A DNA stretch of 34,931 bases from an uncultured Candidatus Poseidoniales archaeon. GTDB taxonomy: Archaea > Thermoplasmatota > Poseidoniia > Poseidoniales > Poseidoniaceae. Below the pieces are notes generated by a model. The model made no database searches, was not told the DNA's origin, and was given only the letters and a program-made list of their open reading frames with translations. This document shows positions 8,385 to 17,000 of the stretch, piece after piece. Position 1 is the stretch's first letter. The number at the start of each line of letters is the position of its first letter. The position numbers and the translations under genes are program-made. The stretch spans positions 1 to 34,931 of the forward strand of contig CACEWA010000013.1 in the NCBI GenBank assembly GCA_902563095.1, in the 5' to 3' direction.

Positions 8385-9407
8385 ATGGATTTGATTCAGG
8401 CGGCCTGGATGATTCGAGATTTAGGCCAACCAGTCAGTTCCTTAGACATCGAAGAAGATTCGATAATTGCAGGAGGGTGGAATGGGGCTCTCAAGATGTG
8501 GAATGGAGATGGTGATATTCTTTGGTCTACTCAATGCGAAGACCGAATCGAAGCAATATTACGAATCGATGAAATTGTAGTAGTAACTTCTGGTTTACAC
8601 ATCGCCTGTGTAAAAGCGGGGGAAATTCTTTGGAGCAATCCATTGGAAGGATCGGCAGATTTGTTAGCATATCATGATGGTAATATCGTTGCCACCTCAA
8701 GTGTTTATGATATCGAGCATGGAGATTTTATGGAAAGCGCAATATGGCGTTTTTCGCTTGATGGAGAGTTAATCGAAGTGACTCGCATGGATGAGAGGCC
8801 ATGGTTTTTGCATTCAGGCCAAGATTTGATACTTGCACTTGGTCGGCCTAAATGCGGGCTATTGGTTAACGGCGAGCATAGGGATTTACCCAGTATGTCG
8901 CCAGTAATGTGTGGTTTGTCTGGGCGAAAAAACATCTTGTTAGGCCATGCTGATGGGACAGTATCATCTTCTAAAGGAGAAGAGATTAGTAAAGAACCAT
9001 TCTCTATCGAATCTCTTACTTGTGTAGAGAAAGGATTCGTTGCAGCTTTAGAAAACGGCCAATTAGTCGCTAGAACTCCAGAATCGGCAGAGATGTGGAC
9101 TGCCAGCGGGCCACAAATCACAACACAAATAGCAGGATTTGACGATTTACACTGGTGCGGAAGATGGAATTCCATGCGTGGACAGATTGAGGTTAGGGAC
9201 GAGATTGGAACTCTAGTGGTTTCAGCAGAAACTTCTAGACCCAGGGTATCAGATTCCTCCGAGAATCGAATTGGATTCGGTTTTGAAGATGGCCAAATCT
9301 TGATTTGGGAAAGAGAATTATTTCATCGCCGTTCCAAGCAAGAAAACGTAGAAGAAAATAGTAGGAATTCAGCACTTGCAGCCAAACTCAGATCATTGCG
9401 AAAATAA
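8385..9407 (+). CDS. Cytoplasmic beta-propeller (WD40/PQQ-like) repeat protein
   Basis: Repeated strand units with small-residue turns and Trp-rich closures suggest a seven-bladed-type propeller: IIAGGWNGALKMWNGDGDILW, then VVTSGLHIACVKAGEILW, then NILLGHADGTVSSSKG, then FVAALENGQLVARTPESAEMW, and finally IGFGFEDGQILIWERE. No signal peptide or membrane span is present, so it should be cytoplasmic. The C terminus is a charged helical tail ending AAKLRSLRK. It is the last gene of the hflX run, and a structured RNA region begins just after its stop. The partner or ligand cannot be told from sequence. Confidence 0.8.
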   Translation: MDLIQAAWMIRDLGQPVSSLDIEEDSIIAGGWNGALKMWNGDGDILWSTQCEDRIEAILRIDEIVVVTSGLHIACVKAGEILWSNPLEGSADLLAYHDGNIVATSSVYDIEHGDFMESAIWRFSLDGELIEVTRMDERPWFLHSGQDLILALGRPKCGLLVNGEHRDLPSMSPVMCGLSGRKNILLGHADGTVSSSKGEEISKEPFSIESLTCVEKGFVAALENGQLVARTPESAEMWTASGPQITTQIAGFDDLHWCGRWNSMRGQIEVRDEIGTLVVSAETSRPRVSDSSENRIGFGFEDGQILIWERELFHRRSKQENVEENSRNSALAAKLRSLRK

Positions 9408-9427
9408 TGTTATTTATTGCCAAAACC

Positions 9428-9479
9428 TTCCAGTGGAAGCAGTGGAAACCTTGCTCGCAAGCCCCCATTTCCGCTGGAA
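9428..9479 (+). other. Hairpin element just after the beta-propeller gene
   Basis: TTCCAGTGGAA (9428-9438) can pair with TTCCGCTGGAA (9469-9479) with one G-U pair. Inside it CTTGCTCGCAAG (9450-9461) folds into a second, four-base-pair stem capped by CUCG. The element lies between the stop codon at 9407 and the promoter at 9495-9508. It may be a 3' processing or termination structure for the hflX run, or a separate small RNA. Confidence 0.5.
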
Positions 9480-9494
9480 AAGGGCCAAAAAAAG

Positions 9495-9508
9495 CGTAAA
9501 GTTTATTT
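9495..9508 (+). promoter_or_regulatory. Archaeal BRE/TATA promoter of the structured RNA
   Basis: CGTAAAG followed at once by TTTATTT is a close match to the euryarchaeal BRE plus TATA arrangement, the type seen at strongly expressed stable-RNA genes. With the usual spacing, transcription would start near 9530, just before the first hairpin of the G+C-rich region (9534-9551) and with no start codon nearby. Confidence 0.6.
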
Positions 9509-9529
9509 GCCTCCTCGCCACAAGGGAAA

Positions 9530-10363
9530 ATTGCCGCTCCACAAGGAGTGGTGGAGGACTTCCTCGGAAGGCCTCCGGGACCCTTGCCAACCGGCCTGCT
9601 CAAACCGAGCAAAGTGTTGGTCACGAACCTTGGAGACAAGGTAAGTGAGGCGTCAGGGAAGATACGAGATTTTCGGAGATCGTAAGTTCCCCCGCCCACA
9701 GGATGACTCGGAGCTTCGGCAAAGAGTCAGCCACACAACCTTCGGGAAGTGTGGAACAGGGAGGGCTGCGACCTAGTCGCAGAAGTACCAACGACTGTGC
9801 ATCGCCGGTAGGAGTGACAGTAACAGTTCTTCGGGACAACCTCTGTCACAAATAACGGCACGGCGAAACCGCGCCAGGAAAGAGACCTTCGGGAAACGGA
9901 ACTGGAAACGGACGCCACGGACGGAAACCGCGCCATCCGCCTCTTGGGGCGGATGGAGACGGACCTCCACGCCGGGACCGCGTCTGAGGCTTGCTTCAGA
10001 AAACGGACGGCACCGCTGGAACAAATAGGACCACTTCGGTGGAAATACGAGAACTAGCAACCGGTAGAGAGGAACGCATCTTTCGGGGTGCAGGAATCGA
10101 TACCACCCTGGGAGCTAACCACTTCGGTGGAAGGCGAACAGAAACCCGGCCGCTGGGAAGAAGGCGTCTTGGCAACAAGGCGTCAACGATCTGGAAGATG
10201 CTCTTCGGAGTAAACGAAGGTGACGACGACCCGGCAGCCACCAGCGGAGGCTGGCAAGGGGGCGGATATCCCACCCGGATGAAACCCCCTTGCCAGTTCT
10301 CCCATCCTGCTCTCACAGGTAATCGGGTGCCAGTGCGTTCCGCTTATGACTGTTAAGGGTCAT
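9530..10363 (+). ncRNA. Large UUCG-rich structured non-coding RNA of unknown class
   Basis: About 830 bases, visibly richer in G+C than the surroundings, with no credible protein frame. Short stems are capped again and again by UUCG: TTCGG occurs nine times between 9671 and 10208. Supported hairpins include 9534-9551, 9553-9576, 9705-9728, 9731-9754, 9814-9849 (7-bp outer stem), 9933-9956 (9 bp), 9984-9999, two identical copies of CCACTTCGGTGG (10031-10042 and 10119-10130), 10076-10091, the GCAA-capped 10168-10179, and a perfect 12-bp stem 10251-10262/10285-10296. Single-stranded joints are rich in GGAAAC-like purine runs, as in RNAs with tertiary contacts. The strand is set by UUCG reading correctly on plus, the promoter at 9495-9508 and the end hairpin at 10346. 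A few strings resemble RNase P RNA (GCCACGG, AAACCG, CAAATAGG, ACAGAAACCCGGC at 10138), but other universal blocks are absent. Exact ends are estimates. Confidence 0.8.
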
Positions 10364-10374
10364 TTCTTATCTTA
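10346..10374 (+). terminator. Terminator-like hairpin and T-rich tract after the structured RNA
   Basis: ATGAC (10346-10350) pairs with GTCAT (10359-10363), followed by TTTCTTATCTT. T-rich tracts end archaeal transcripts, and this is the first such tract after the G+C-rich RNA. It lies about 20 bases before the stop codon of the convergent fumarase gene. Confidence 0.45.
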
Positions 10375-10394
10375 CAACCACTTTTACAGAGTGA

Positions 10395-11786
10395 TTATTT
10401 TGAGCCGGTCATTTCTTCTGGCCGGACCCATTGATCAAATTCTTCATTGGTCAAATAATCAAGTTCTAGAGCGGCTTCTCTTAACGTAGTACCTTCTTCG
10501 TGGGCCTTTTTCGCGATCTTTGCTGCCTTATCATAACCAATGTGATTGTTCAAAGCTGTAACCAACATTAATGAATTTTCAAGGTGATTTCTGATTACTT
10601 CTTCATTCGGCTCAATGCCTTCAATGCATTTCGTCCTGAAAGCGCGCATAGAATCTGAAAGAATTCTAACACTGTGCAAAAGATTGTGAATCATCATGGG
10701 TTTGAATACGTTCAACTCAAAATTCCCTTGGCTACCGCCTACAGTGATTGCGACATGATTCCCCATAACTTGACAGCAAACCATCGTCATTGCTTCAGAT
10801 TGAGTCGGGTTTACCTTGCCTGGCATAATCGAAGAACCGGGCTCGTTTGCAGGCAGAGATAGTTCCTGTAATCCACATCTGGGTCCAGATCCTAACCACC
10901 TGACATCGTTTGCAATTTTCATCAAACTTACTGCTAAAGTGTTCAATGCGCCACTTGCAGCAACAATTGCATCATGCGCAGCCAATTGTGAAAATTTGTT
11001 GGGCGCAGTTGTGAAAGGAAGATTTGTCTTCAGTGCTATTGCAGAAGCTACACGCTTAGCGAATTCAGGATGAGTATTCAAGCCGGTACCTACCGCTGTA
11101 CCGCCCAATGCCAACTCATGCAAATCCTCCAAAGCAAACTCTACTCTCCTTAGGTCTGCATCAAGTTGGGCAACCCATCCACTCGCTTCTTGCCCTAGAG
11201 TAAGTGGCACTGCATCCATAAGATGAGTTCTACCTATCTTGACAATATCTGACCACTGTTCCGACTTTTGTGAAAGCGCATCTCTAAGCAAAGTTAGGTT
11301 AGGAATCAGGTCATGAGTTATCGCTTCAGCACTTGCGATGTGCATAGCAGTAGGGAAGGTATCATTGGATGATTGAGCACGATTCACATGGTCATTTGGA
11401 TGAACTGGAGATTTTGAACCAAGAACTCCGCCAGCCATTTCAATCGCTCTATTAGCGATTACTTCATTGGCATTCATATTGGATTGAGTACCGGAACCAG
11501 TTTGCCAAACCCTTAGTGGAAAATGGTCATCCAACTCACCATTGATTACTTCCTCAGCGGCCGAAATGATGAGTTTAGCAACATCGGAATCTAGTTGTCC
11601 CAAATCAGAATTTACCTTAGCAGCAGCCTGTTTAAGAATACCGAATGCGCGTACAACTCCTCTTGGCATTTTGTCATCACCAATATCGAAATTGATGAGC
11701 GACCTAGCGGTTTGACAACCATAGTATCTGTCTGCAGGGACTTCTAGTTCACCCATGGTATCAGCTTCAATTCGTACTTCTCCCAT
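10395..11786 (-). CDS. fumC: Fumarate hydratase, class II
   Basis: FumC interconverts fumarate and L-malate in the citric acid cycle. Conserved blocks are easy to see: [13 protein letters not shown] at the N terminus, [69 protein letters not shown], and the superfamily signature [13 protein letters not shown]. The length (463 aa) matches. The ATG at 11786 (MGEVRIEAD) is chosen over an in-frame ATG nine codons upstream because homologues begin near this point. The gene is monocistronic as far as can be seen, divergent from the sulfotransferase and convergent with the structured RNA. Confidence 0.97.
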   Translation of the reverse strand: MGEVRIEADTMGELEVPADRYYGCQTARSLINFDIGDDKMPRGVVRAFGILKQAAAKVNSDLGQLDSDVAKLIISAAEEVINGELDDHFPLRVWQTGSGTQSNMNANEVIANRAIEMAGGVLGSKSPVHPNDHVNRAQSSNDTFPTAMHIASAEAITHDLIPNLTLLRDALSQKSEQWSDIVKIGRTHLMDAVPLTLGQEASGWVAQLDADLRRVEFALEDLHELALGGTAVGTGLNTHPEFAKRVASAIALKTNLPFTTAPNKFSQLAAHDAIVAASGALNTLAVSLMKIANDVRWLGSGPRCGLQELSLPANEPGSSIMPGKVNPTQSEAMTMVCCQVMGNHVAITVGGSQGNFELNVFKPMMIHNLLHSVRILSDSMRAFRTKCIEGIEPNEEVIRNHLENSLMLVTALNNHIGYDKAAKIAKKAHEEGTTLREAALELDYLTNEEFDQWVRPEEMTGSK

Positions 11787-11864
11787 ATTCTTCCGGCATA
11801 GCCGACCGTCCATGTCCCTTTCCCTCTAGTAAGCGTCAAAGGGGTGAATCTCGAGCAGAGAATA

Positions 11865-12581
11865 ATGGCCGCCTACCGACTCGTATGGTTCCAGCACCTG
11901 CATAAGGCCGCTGGCACATATGTGATTAGAAGAGCAATGGCCAACGGAGAGTCATTTTGGCCTGACCATCAAAATGCAAACCCAGTCAAAAATGGTGAAG
12001 TAATCCCACTGTGGGATTTAGACTCAAACGAGTTGACTTCCTTTATCGATGAATGCGAACAAAAGGGAGTCACCTTTGTTGCATGTGAGTGGGGTGGACC
12101 CGATTTCAAAACGCTCGCACAGGACGAGAGAGTGACCCTCTTAACTTGCCTAAGACACCCAATTAAGAGATTGGTTTCAAATTACAATTATGATCACTAC
12201 TGGATGTGGACTAAAGCATCTTCATACCAAGAATATCTGGCAGAAGGGCACCTCCATTCCTCTTCAGAATACTACAGCAAAATTTTCGCGCGTGGAGAAA
12301 TAGATATTGAAAAAGCACAGACAAATCTTGGATTGTTTGACCACATTATAATCGCTGAAGATGGCATGCAAGCATTAAATGAACTTGGCTGGCCTAAAGA
12401 AAGCGATACTACACACCCAACCTTTGGAGATAAGAAAAGAGCAATGATTCTATTTGCAAAACTTAGATGGTTTAGATTATTCAATTATCTTAAGAAGAAA
12501 AAGTTCCAACCTCCAAGTGAACTAAGAATAGAAGATGCAAACAAAAACGACCTGGAAATATACAACTCATTGAGGAGTTAA
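11865..12581 (+). CDS. Sulfotransferase family protein
   Basis: The protein looks like a PAPS-dependent sulfotransferase of the carbohydrate or membrane-lipid type. The 5'-phosphosulfate-binding loop is FQHLHKAAGTYVIRRA near the N terminus. The 3'-phosphate-binding motif is CLRHPIKRLVSNYNYDHY, about residue 100. The rest is helical with a basic C-terminal stretch (YLKKKKF). At 238 aa it is near the small end of the family. The start is ATG 11865; an in-frame GTG at 11844 would add seven residues. Its 3' end overlaps the convergent isoaspartyl peptidase gene by 15 bases. The acceptor is unknown; a surface glycan or lipid is plausible. Confidence 0.75.
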   Translation: MAAYRLVWFQHLHKAAGTYVIRRAMANGESFWPDHQNANPVKNGEVIPLWDLDSNELTSFIDECEQKGVTFVACEWGGPDFKTLAQDERVTLLTCLRHPIKRLVSNYNYDHYWMWTKASSYQEYLAEGHLHSSSEYYSKIFARGEIDIEKAQTNLGLFDHIIIAEDGMQALNELGWPKESDTTHPTFGDKKRAMILFAKLRWFRLFNYLKKKKFQPPSELRIEDANKNDLEIYNSLRS

Positions 12582-13514
12582 ATCGGGACCGATTCCAGTC
12601 ATAATTTCCCCATCTTTCCAAAACCCTCGGTACATCAACATCGTTTGGAAAGGGATTTCGATATTTCCGTCGCAATCAATGGCGATAACACCGCCACGCC
12701 CGCCTAGAGGTGCAACCATGTCCAACATATTTTCACACGCCTCAGTTAGCGACTCGCCCAACCTTAGTCTGCTGGCAACTTCATGTGCAGCGCATGTTCT
12801 GATGAACGCTTCACCAACCCCTGTGCAAGAGACGGCCACTCTGTTATCAGCCCACGTTCCAGCTCCAATTATTGGAGTATCTCCAATCCTACCATTTGGT
12901 TTTCCAGTCATCCCTCCTGTGCTGGTGGCAGCAGCCAATACGCCTTTCGAATCTATCGCGACTGCACCGACGGTTCCCATACCTTCGTTATCGTGATCAA
13001 GCATTGCTTCATCATCTTCGTCAGTCGACCCCGGTCTTGATTTTGCAGCCTTCCATTTTTTCCATTGTGCTTGACGCAAATCTGTAATCAACCATTCTTG
13101 GGATACTTGTTCAACCCCATTTTTAATTGCAAAATCATCTGCTCCTTTCCCATTTAACATAACAGGCCAATTATTGTCTAGAACTAATTTTGCAGCTCTA
13201 ATCGGATGTCGAATTTTCTTGACATTGACTACCGAACCGGCAGCAGCATCAGAACCTCGCATGATACTAGCATCCATTGTCACGCTTCCATCAGCAGCGA
13301 TAACCGAACCAATTCCAGCGTTGAATAGTGGTTCATTCTCCATCATTTCAACTGCAATTGTAACCGCCTCAAGGGCATCAATTCCATCTTCTAACATCGA
13401 GCCGACCGTAGCAAGCACGTTGTGCATACAGACAATTCGTTGAGGATCTAAATCAGTTGGGCCTTTCCAAGGACCATCTCCGCCAGCTCCACCGTGAATG
13501 GCGAGGCCAACCAT
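12567..13514 (-). CDS. Isoaspartyl peptidase / L-asparaginase (Ntn hydrolase)
   Basis: This enzyme is made as a precursor that cuts itself to expose a catalytic Thr, then hydrolyses isoaspartyl dipeptides or asparagine. It has the N-terminal LAIHGGAGGDGPW, LFNAGIGSVIAADGSVTMDA, the self-cleavage site GMGTVGAVAID with the nucleophilic Thr after Gly, STGGMTGKPNGRIGDTPIIGAGTWAD, and CTGVGEAFIR. The segment before the cleavage site is long, charged and acidic (STDEDDEAMLDHDNEG), as expected for a flexible linker. The ATG at 13514 is preferred to a TTG just upstream. The cyclophilin stop lies nine bases before this start, so the two are one transcript, both linked to protein quality. Confidence 0.93.
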   Translation of the reverse strand: MVGLAIHGGAGGDGPWKGPTDLDPQRIVCMHNVLATVGSMLEDGIDALEAVTIAVEMMENEPLFNAGIGSVIAADGSVTMDASIMRGSDAAAGSVVNVKKIRHPIRAAKLVLDNNWPVMLNGKGADDFAIKNGVEQVSQEWLITDLRQAQWKKWKAAKSRPGSTDEDDEAMLDHDNEGMGTVGAVAIDSKGVLAAATSTGGMTGKPNGRIGDTPIIGAGTWADNRVAVSCTGVGEAFIRTCAAHEVASRLRLGESLTEACENMLDMVAPLGGRGGVIAIDCDGNIEIPFQTMLMYRGFWKDGEIMTGIGPDLTPQ

Positions 13515-13523
13515 CAACTCACC

Positions 13524-14006
13524 TTATGCTCTAGAAACTGAGATCATTTGTTGTGGTTCTGCAGGTCTGTCGCCAGGGAGTTTTCTGCACCCTTCGATAG
13601 CCTTGACCACATCCATGCCCTCAACAACTTCTCCGAATACAGCGTGGTTACCATTCAACCAAGGAGTTGAGACAGTTGTTAGGAAGAATTGCGAACCGCC
13701 AGTATCTCTTCCTGCATTTGCCATGGATAAAATTCCAGGGCGGTCGTGGGCCATGTTTAGAGCGCTTGCTTCACAAGGAATCTTCCAGCCAGGGCCGCCA
13801 GTTCCTGCCATTCTGCTCATAGGGTCTTTGGAATGCGGGCAACCACCTTGAATCATAAATTGCTCAATGACTCTGTGGAAGTGTAGTCCGTTGTAGTATC
13901 CATCGTCAACTAGTCGAAGGAAGTTAGCGGTTGTATCTGGGGCTTCATCGGTAAATAGTCGGATTCGAATATTGCCGGCACTTGTTTGCATCATGACGTC
14001 TGTCAT
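13524..14006 (-). CDS. Peptidyl-prolyl cis-trans isomerase, cyclophilin type
   Basis: This single-domain cyclophilin of 160 aa, without signal peptide, should act in the cytoplasm. Hallmarks are TSAGNIRIRLFTDEAPDTTANF, YYNGLHFHRVIEQFMIQGGCP (active-site Arg and Gln), GILSMANAGRDTGGSQFFLT and WLNGNHAVFGEVVEGMDVV. It resembles the compact bacterial-type cyclophilins in length. The start is ATG 14006; a second Met four codons in is less likely. It is followed at a few bases by isoaspartyl peptidase and preceded by the surface protein gene 46 bases away. Confidence 0.96.
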   Translation of the reverse strand: MTDVMMQTSAGNIRIRLFTDEAPDTTANFLRLVDDGYYNGLHFHRVIEQFMIQGGCPHSKDPMSRMAGTGGPGWKIPCEASALNMAHDRPGILSMANAGRDTGGSQFFLTTVSTPWLNGNHAVFGEVVEGMDVVKAIEGCRKLPGDRPAEPQQMISVSRA

Positions 14007-14052
14007 GGTAGGGTCTGGGCGAAGCCCGTTGATGACCCTTACTATCTACTAA

Positions 14053-17000
14053 TCACTGGTTTAGCCAAGGGCGGAAGTGCTGGTCAGCATATGCTCTTGC
14101 TTGTTCAGCAGTATAGCCATGAGCCAGAAGTTGCTGTTCATATTGCAATTGTTCCGGAGTAATACTCGGGTCAGCAGCAGCCATTCCAGCCATCGGCTGA
14201 TTGAATGCAGCATTTGCAAATGCATCTTCTGCGAGGTCATTGTTTCCACGACCCTTACGGATAATCAAGAATGTAAGCAGTATGATAACTACTACTCCGA
14301 AACCGATTCCTCCGATCATTACAGCGTCAGTACCGCCTTCTGCTGAATCATCAGTGCTTTCTCCCTCGTCTGCAGAGTTGCCATTGTTATCGGATCCGCC
14401 ATCTCCTGTTCCACCACCATTGTCGCCGCTTCCGCCGCCATTGTTATCGACGACTTCACAACCCATCGAGTCCACAGTTACGCCGACTCCGGTAGCTGGA
14501 CAATCGTCCATAGAATCTACAACTCCGTCACCGTCAGTATCGACTTCACAGCCGTTTTCATCAACGGTAACTCCTGCAGGGGTAGAATCACAATCATCGT
14601 CAGAATCCTGCACTCCATCTTCATCAGTGTCTACGAATGGTGGAGGGCATCCATCTCCGCCTTCTCCGTTTTCAACACCATATACACCAGGACATTGGTC
14701 GCCTAGGTATCCGGAACTGTTGTCTCCAAATCCATCTTCATCTTCGTCGACCCATTGGCTTTCATCCAATGGTGAGAAGTCATTCAGGTTAGACCATCCA
14801 TCTCCATCAAGGTCAGCACATCCATAGCGGTCGCCCCAACTTTCACCATACTTGTCTGGGCAATCGTCAACGATTCCATCACCAGTATCAGTGGTGTTGT
14901 AACCGTCTCTATCAGCATCGTTAGCCCACAATTCTTCTTCGTTCTGAATTGTGAAGTTTTCACCCATCAGCTCATTGTTGATAAGTTCCATTTCATCGAT
15001 AGCGCGGTCCATGTTAATCATGACATGGCATGAATAAGTTCCCGATGCAGTAGTTGCATCAATGAATGTAGAAGATGCTCTTTCGAGAACTAATTGTCCA
15101 TATGTTGAGTATGTACTCATTGCTGAGGAATCAATCTCCTCTACGATTACTCCATTTTCATCAGTTAGATGGATACTCCAGTTGAAGTCACCAACAGCTG
15201 GGCCACGTAGATTGTGAATTTCGAATGAATAGAACAATTCCTCATTGCTAACCATTTCTCCACCACAGGATAAGTTGCTAACCGCTAGGTCTGCTGGTGC
15301 AGGCGCCATTGAATTGATTGAAAGATTGTAGAAACCTTCTCCTCCTGCAGAGTCGATGACTAAGGTAAACATTCCATTCTGTCCTTCGTATTCAGAATCA
15401 CCCATTGACATCCACTCAGTGCCATTCCAACCCGCAACCATGTTGCTTTCTTCATTATACAGGCTCGCAGTGAAAGGTGAGCCCGCATCAGGTGAGAACA
15501 TCACGTTGATGTTGTTGTAATCTTCAAGATCGAATTGGTAAGCATCAGAAGTATCTTGGCCATCAAGGCAACCTTGTCCCATTAAGGCAGGATTTGTTCC
15601 TAATACGATAGCATTCGACATATCAGTTCCAGCATCTGTGCCTGTTCCGGCATCAGAGTGACCTGTGCATGTGAATGGCGCTACATACCCAGCAGGGCTG
15701 CCAATAAGCAACCTGTAGGTTCCTGCGCCACCGGATTCAAGCCATGATGTGGAGCGGTTTATCATCAGAGTGTAAGTTCCCGCCAGCCCTTCACTAGAAG
15801 TGCCGTAAGTCGAAACTTCAGCATCGGAGAACCAACTAGAATCAGAATCGACCACGTTACCACTAGAATCCACCATTACTAGGTTTACAGCCCCCGATGG
15901 AGGGTCGACTAGAGTGACATTCAGGTTTTGTCCTGCACTTAGAGTGATTGTGTAGTAGTCGCTAGTGTCACCAGAGTCAATACACCCACGGTATTCAGCA
16001 TCTGCGTAATTCCCTAAGTCGTATGCACCAGCTGTATTGTTGGCAGCATCGCCGCCCATTCCAGCATCATTTTGTGTTACACAGGAAGTCTCTGCATTAC
16101 CAATTGAGAATTGTCCAGTACGGGAACCTTGGTTGTTTGTTTCATCTCTCTCCAAGATCAAGTCATCTTGGTCAGCAACAACATAGAGGTAATAGTCTCC
16201 TTCAACTATATCTGCTGGAATAGTAGAACTGATTGTTACGCTTGTATTGGTATCGATTGGGATTCCGCTTGTAGTAGTGGAACCAACTTCGTGGTCATAC
16301 CATTCGACGCCGGTATTTACAGAAAGTATGGCTACCAATTCCACACTAGATACACCATCAACAGTACCTTGGTTTTCTAGAACCGCAGTTACATCAAACA
16401 TATCTCCTGGTTGTCCACTGCCAGCACTGGTAACAGAATCAATGACGTAATCAGGCGCAGGAATACTTTGGTTAGTCCAAACATCCAGTGTGTAATTTGA
16501 AACACCAGAGTAGTGTGATACGTTGACGTAATATGTTCCACCTACGCCTTCGTAATCCGTCAACTTTGCAGTAGCTGTTTCGGGATATGAAGAGGTATAT
16601 CCTCTATCAACTTCTGAACCATTTGAATAATGGATGAAAATATCTAGATCTGAAGTCTGGTCCTCAGCATCTAATTCAATTTCTAGGAAATATCCTGCTG
16701 GAACATCAAAGGCGAAGATATCGTCGCCATCAGCTCCATCCATACACCCAGTGTAAGTTGCAGTGACGTTGCTGCCCATGTTAGTAGCATTTGCAGTATC
16801 ACCTGCAGCATCTGCACCCAGCCCACCGTCATTTTGAGTTCCACCCATTAGGTCGGCACAATCATTCCCAACAATAGTTATCCCAGTGGACCACATGTTG
16901 TTGTTTGAAGAATCACTTTCAGTAATATTCCCATAGCCATCTGCCCATACTAACCAGTAGTAGGAATCGTTTGTCAAATTAGCAGGAAGTGTAATGCTCA

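Noticed and set aside
9428-9450. SRP (7S) RNA, suggested by GGAAGCAGTGG
   Set aside because: The GGAA is not in a hairpin loop flanked as in SRP helix 8, and no matching AGCAG/AGG internal loop or overall 7S fold is visible.
9530-10345. Group I or group II self-splicing intron
   Set aside because: No group II domain V-like hairpin and no group I P7/R-S core strings were found, and the flanking genes are intact with no interrupted exon.
9376-10356. Several open frames of 70-120 codons on both strands within the 9.4-10.4 kb region
   Set aside because: They overlap one another in several frames, are rich in Arg, Pro, Gly and Ser as expected from translating G+C-rich hairpins, and show no protein family; the region is better explained as structured RNA.
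14201-14827. 208-codon plus-strand frame rich in Ser and Pro
   Set aside because: It is the antisense shadow of the Gly/Asp/Asn-rich stalk and calcium-binding repeats of the surface protein; low complexity is inherited from that gene.
14500-14960. Possible DNA tandem repeat or CRISPR-like array
   Set aside because: The repetition is at the protein level (Asp-rich calcium-binding repeats); repeat lengths and bases vary and there are no regular spacers.
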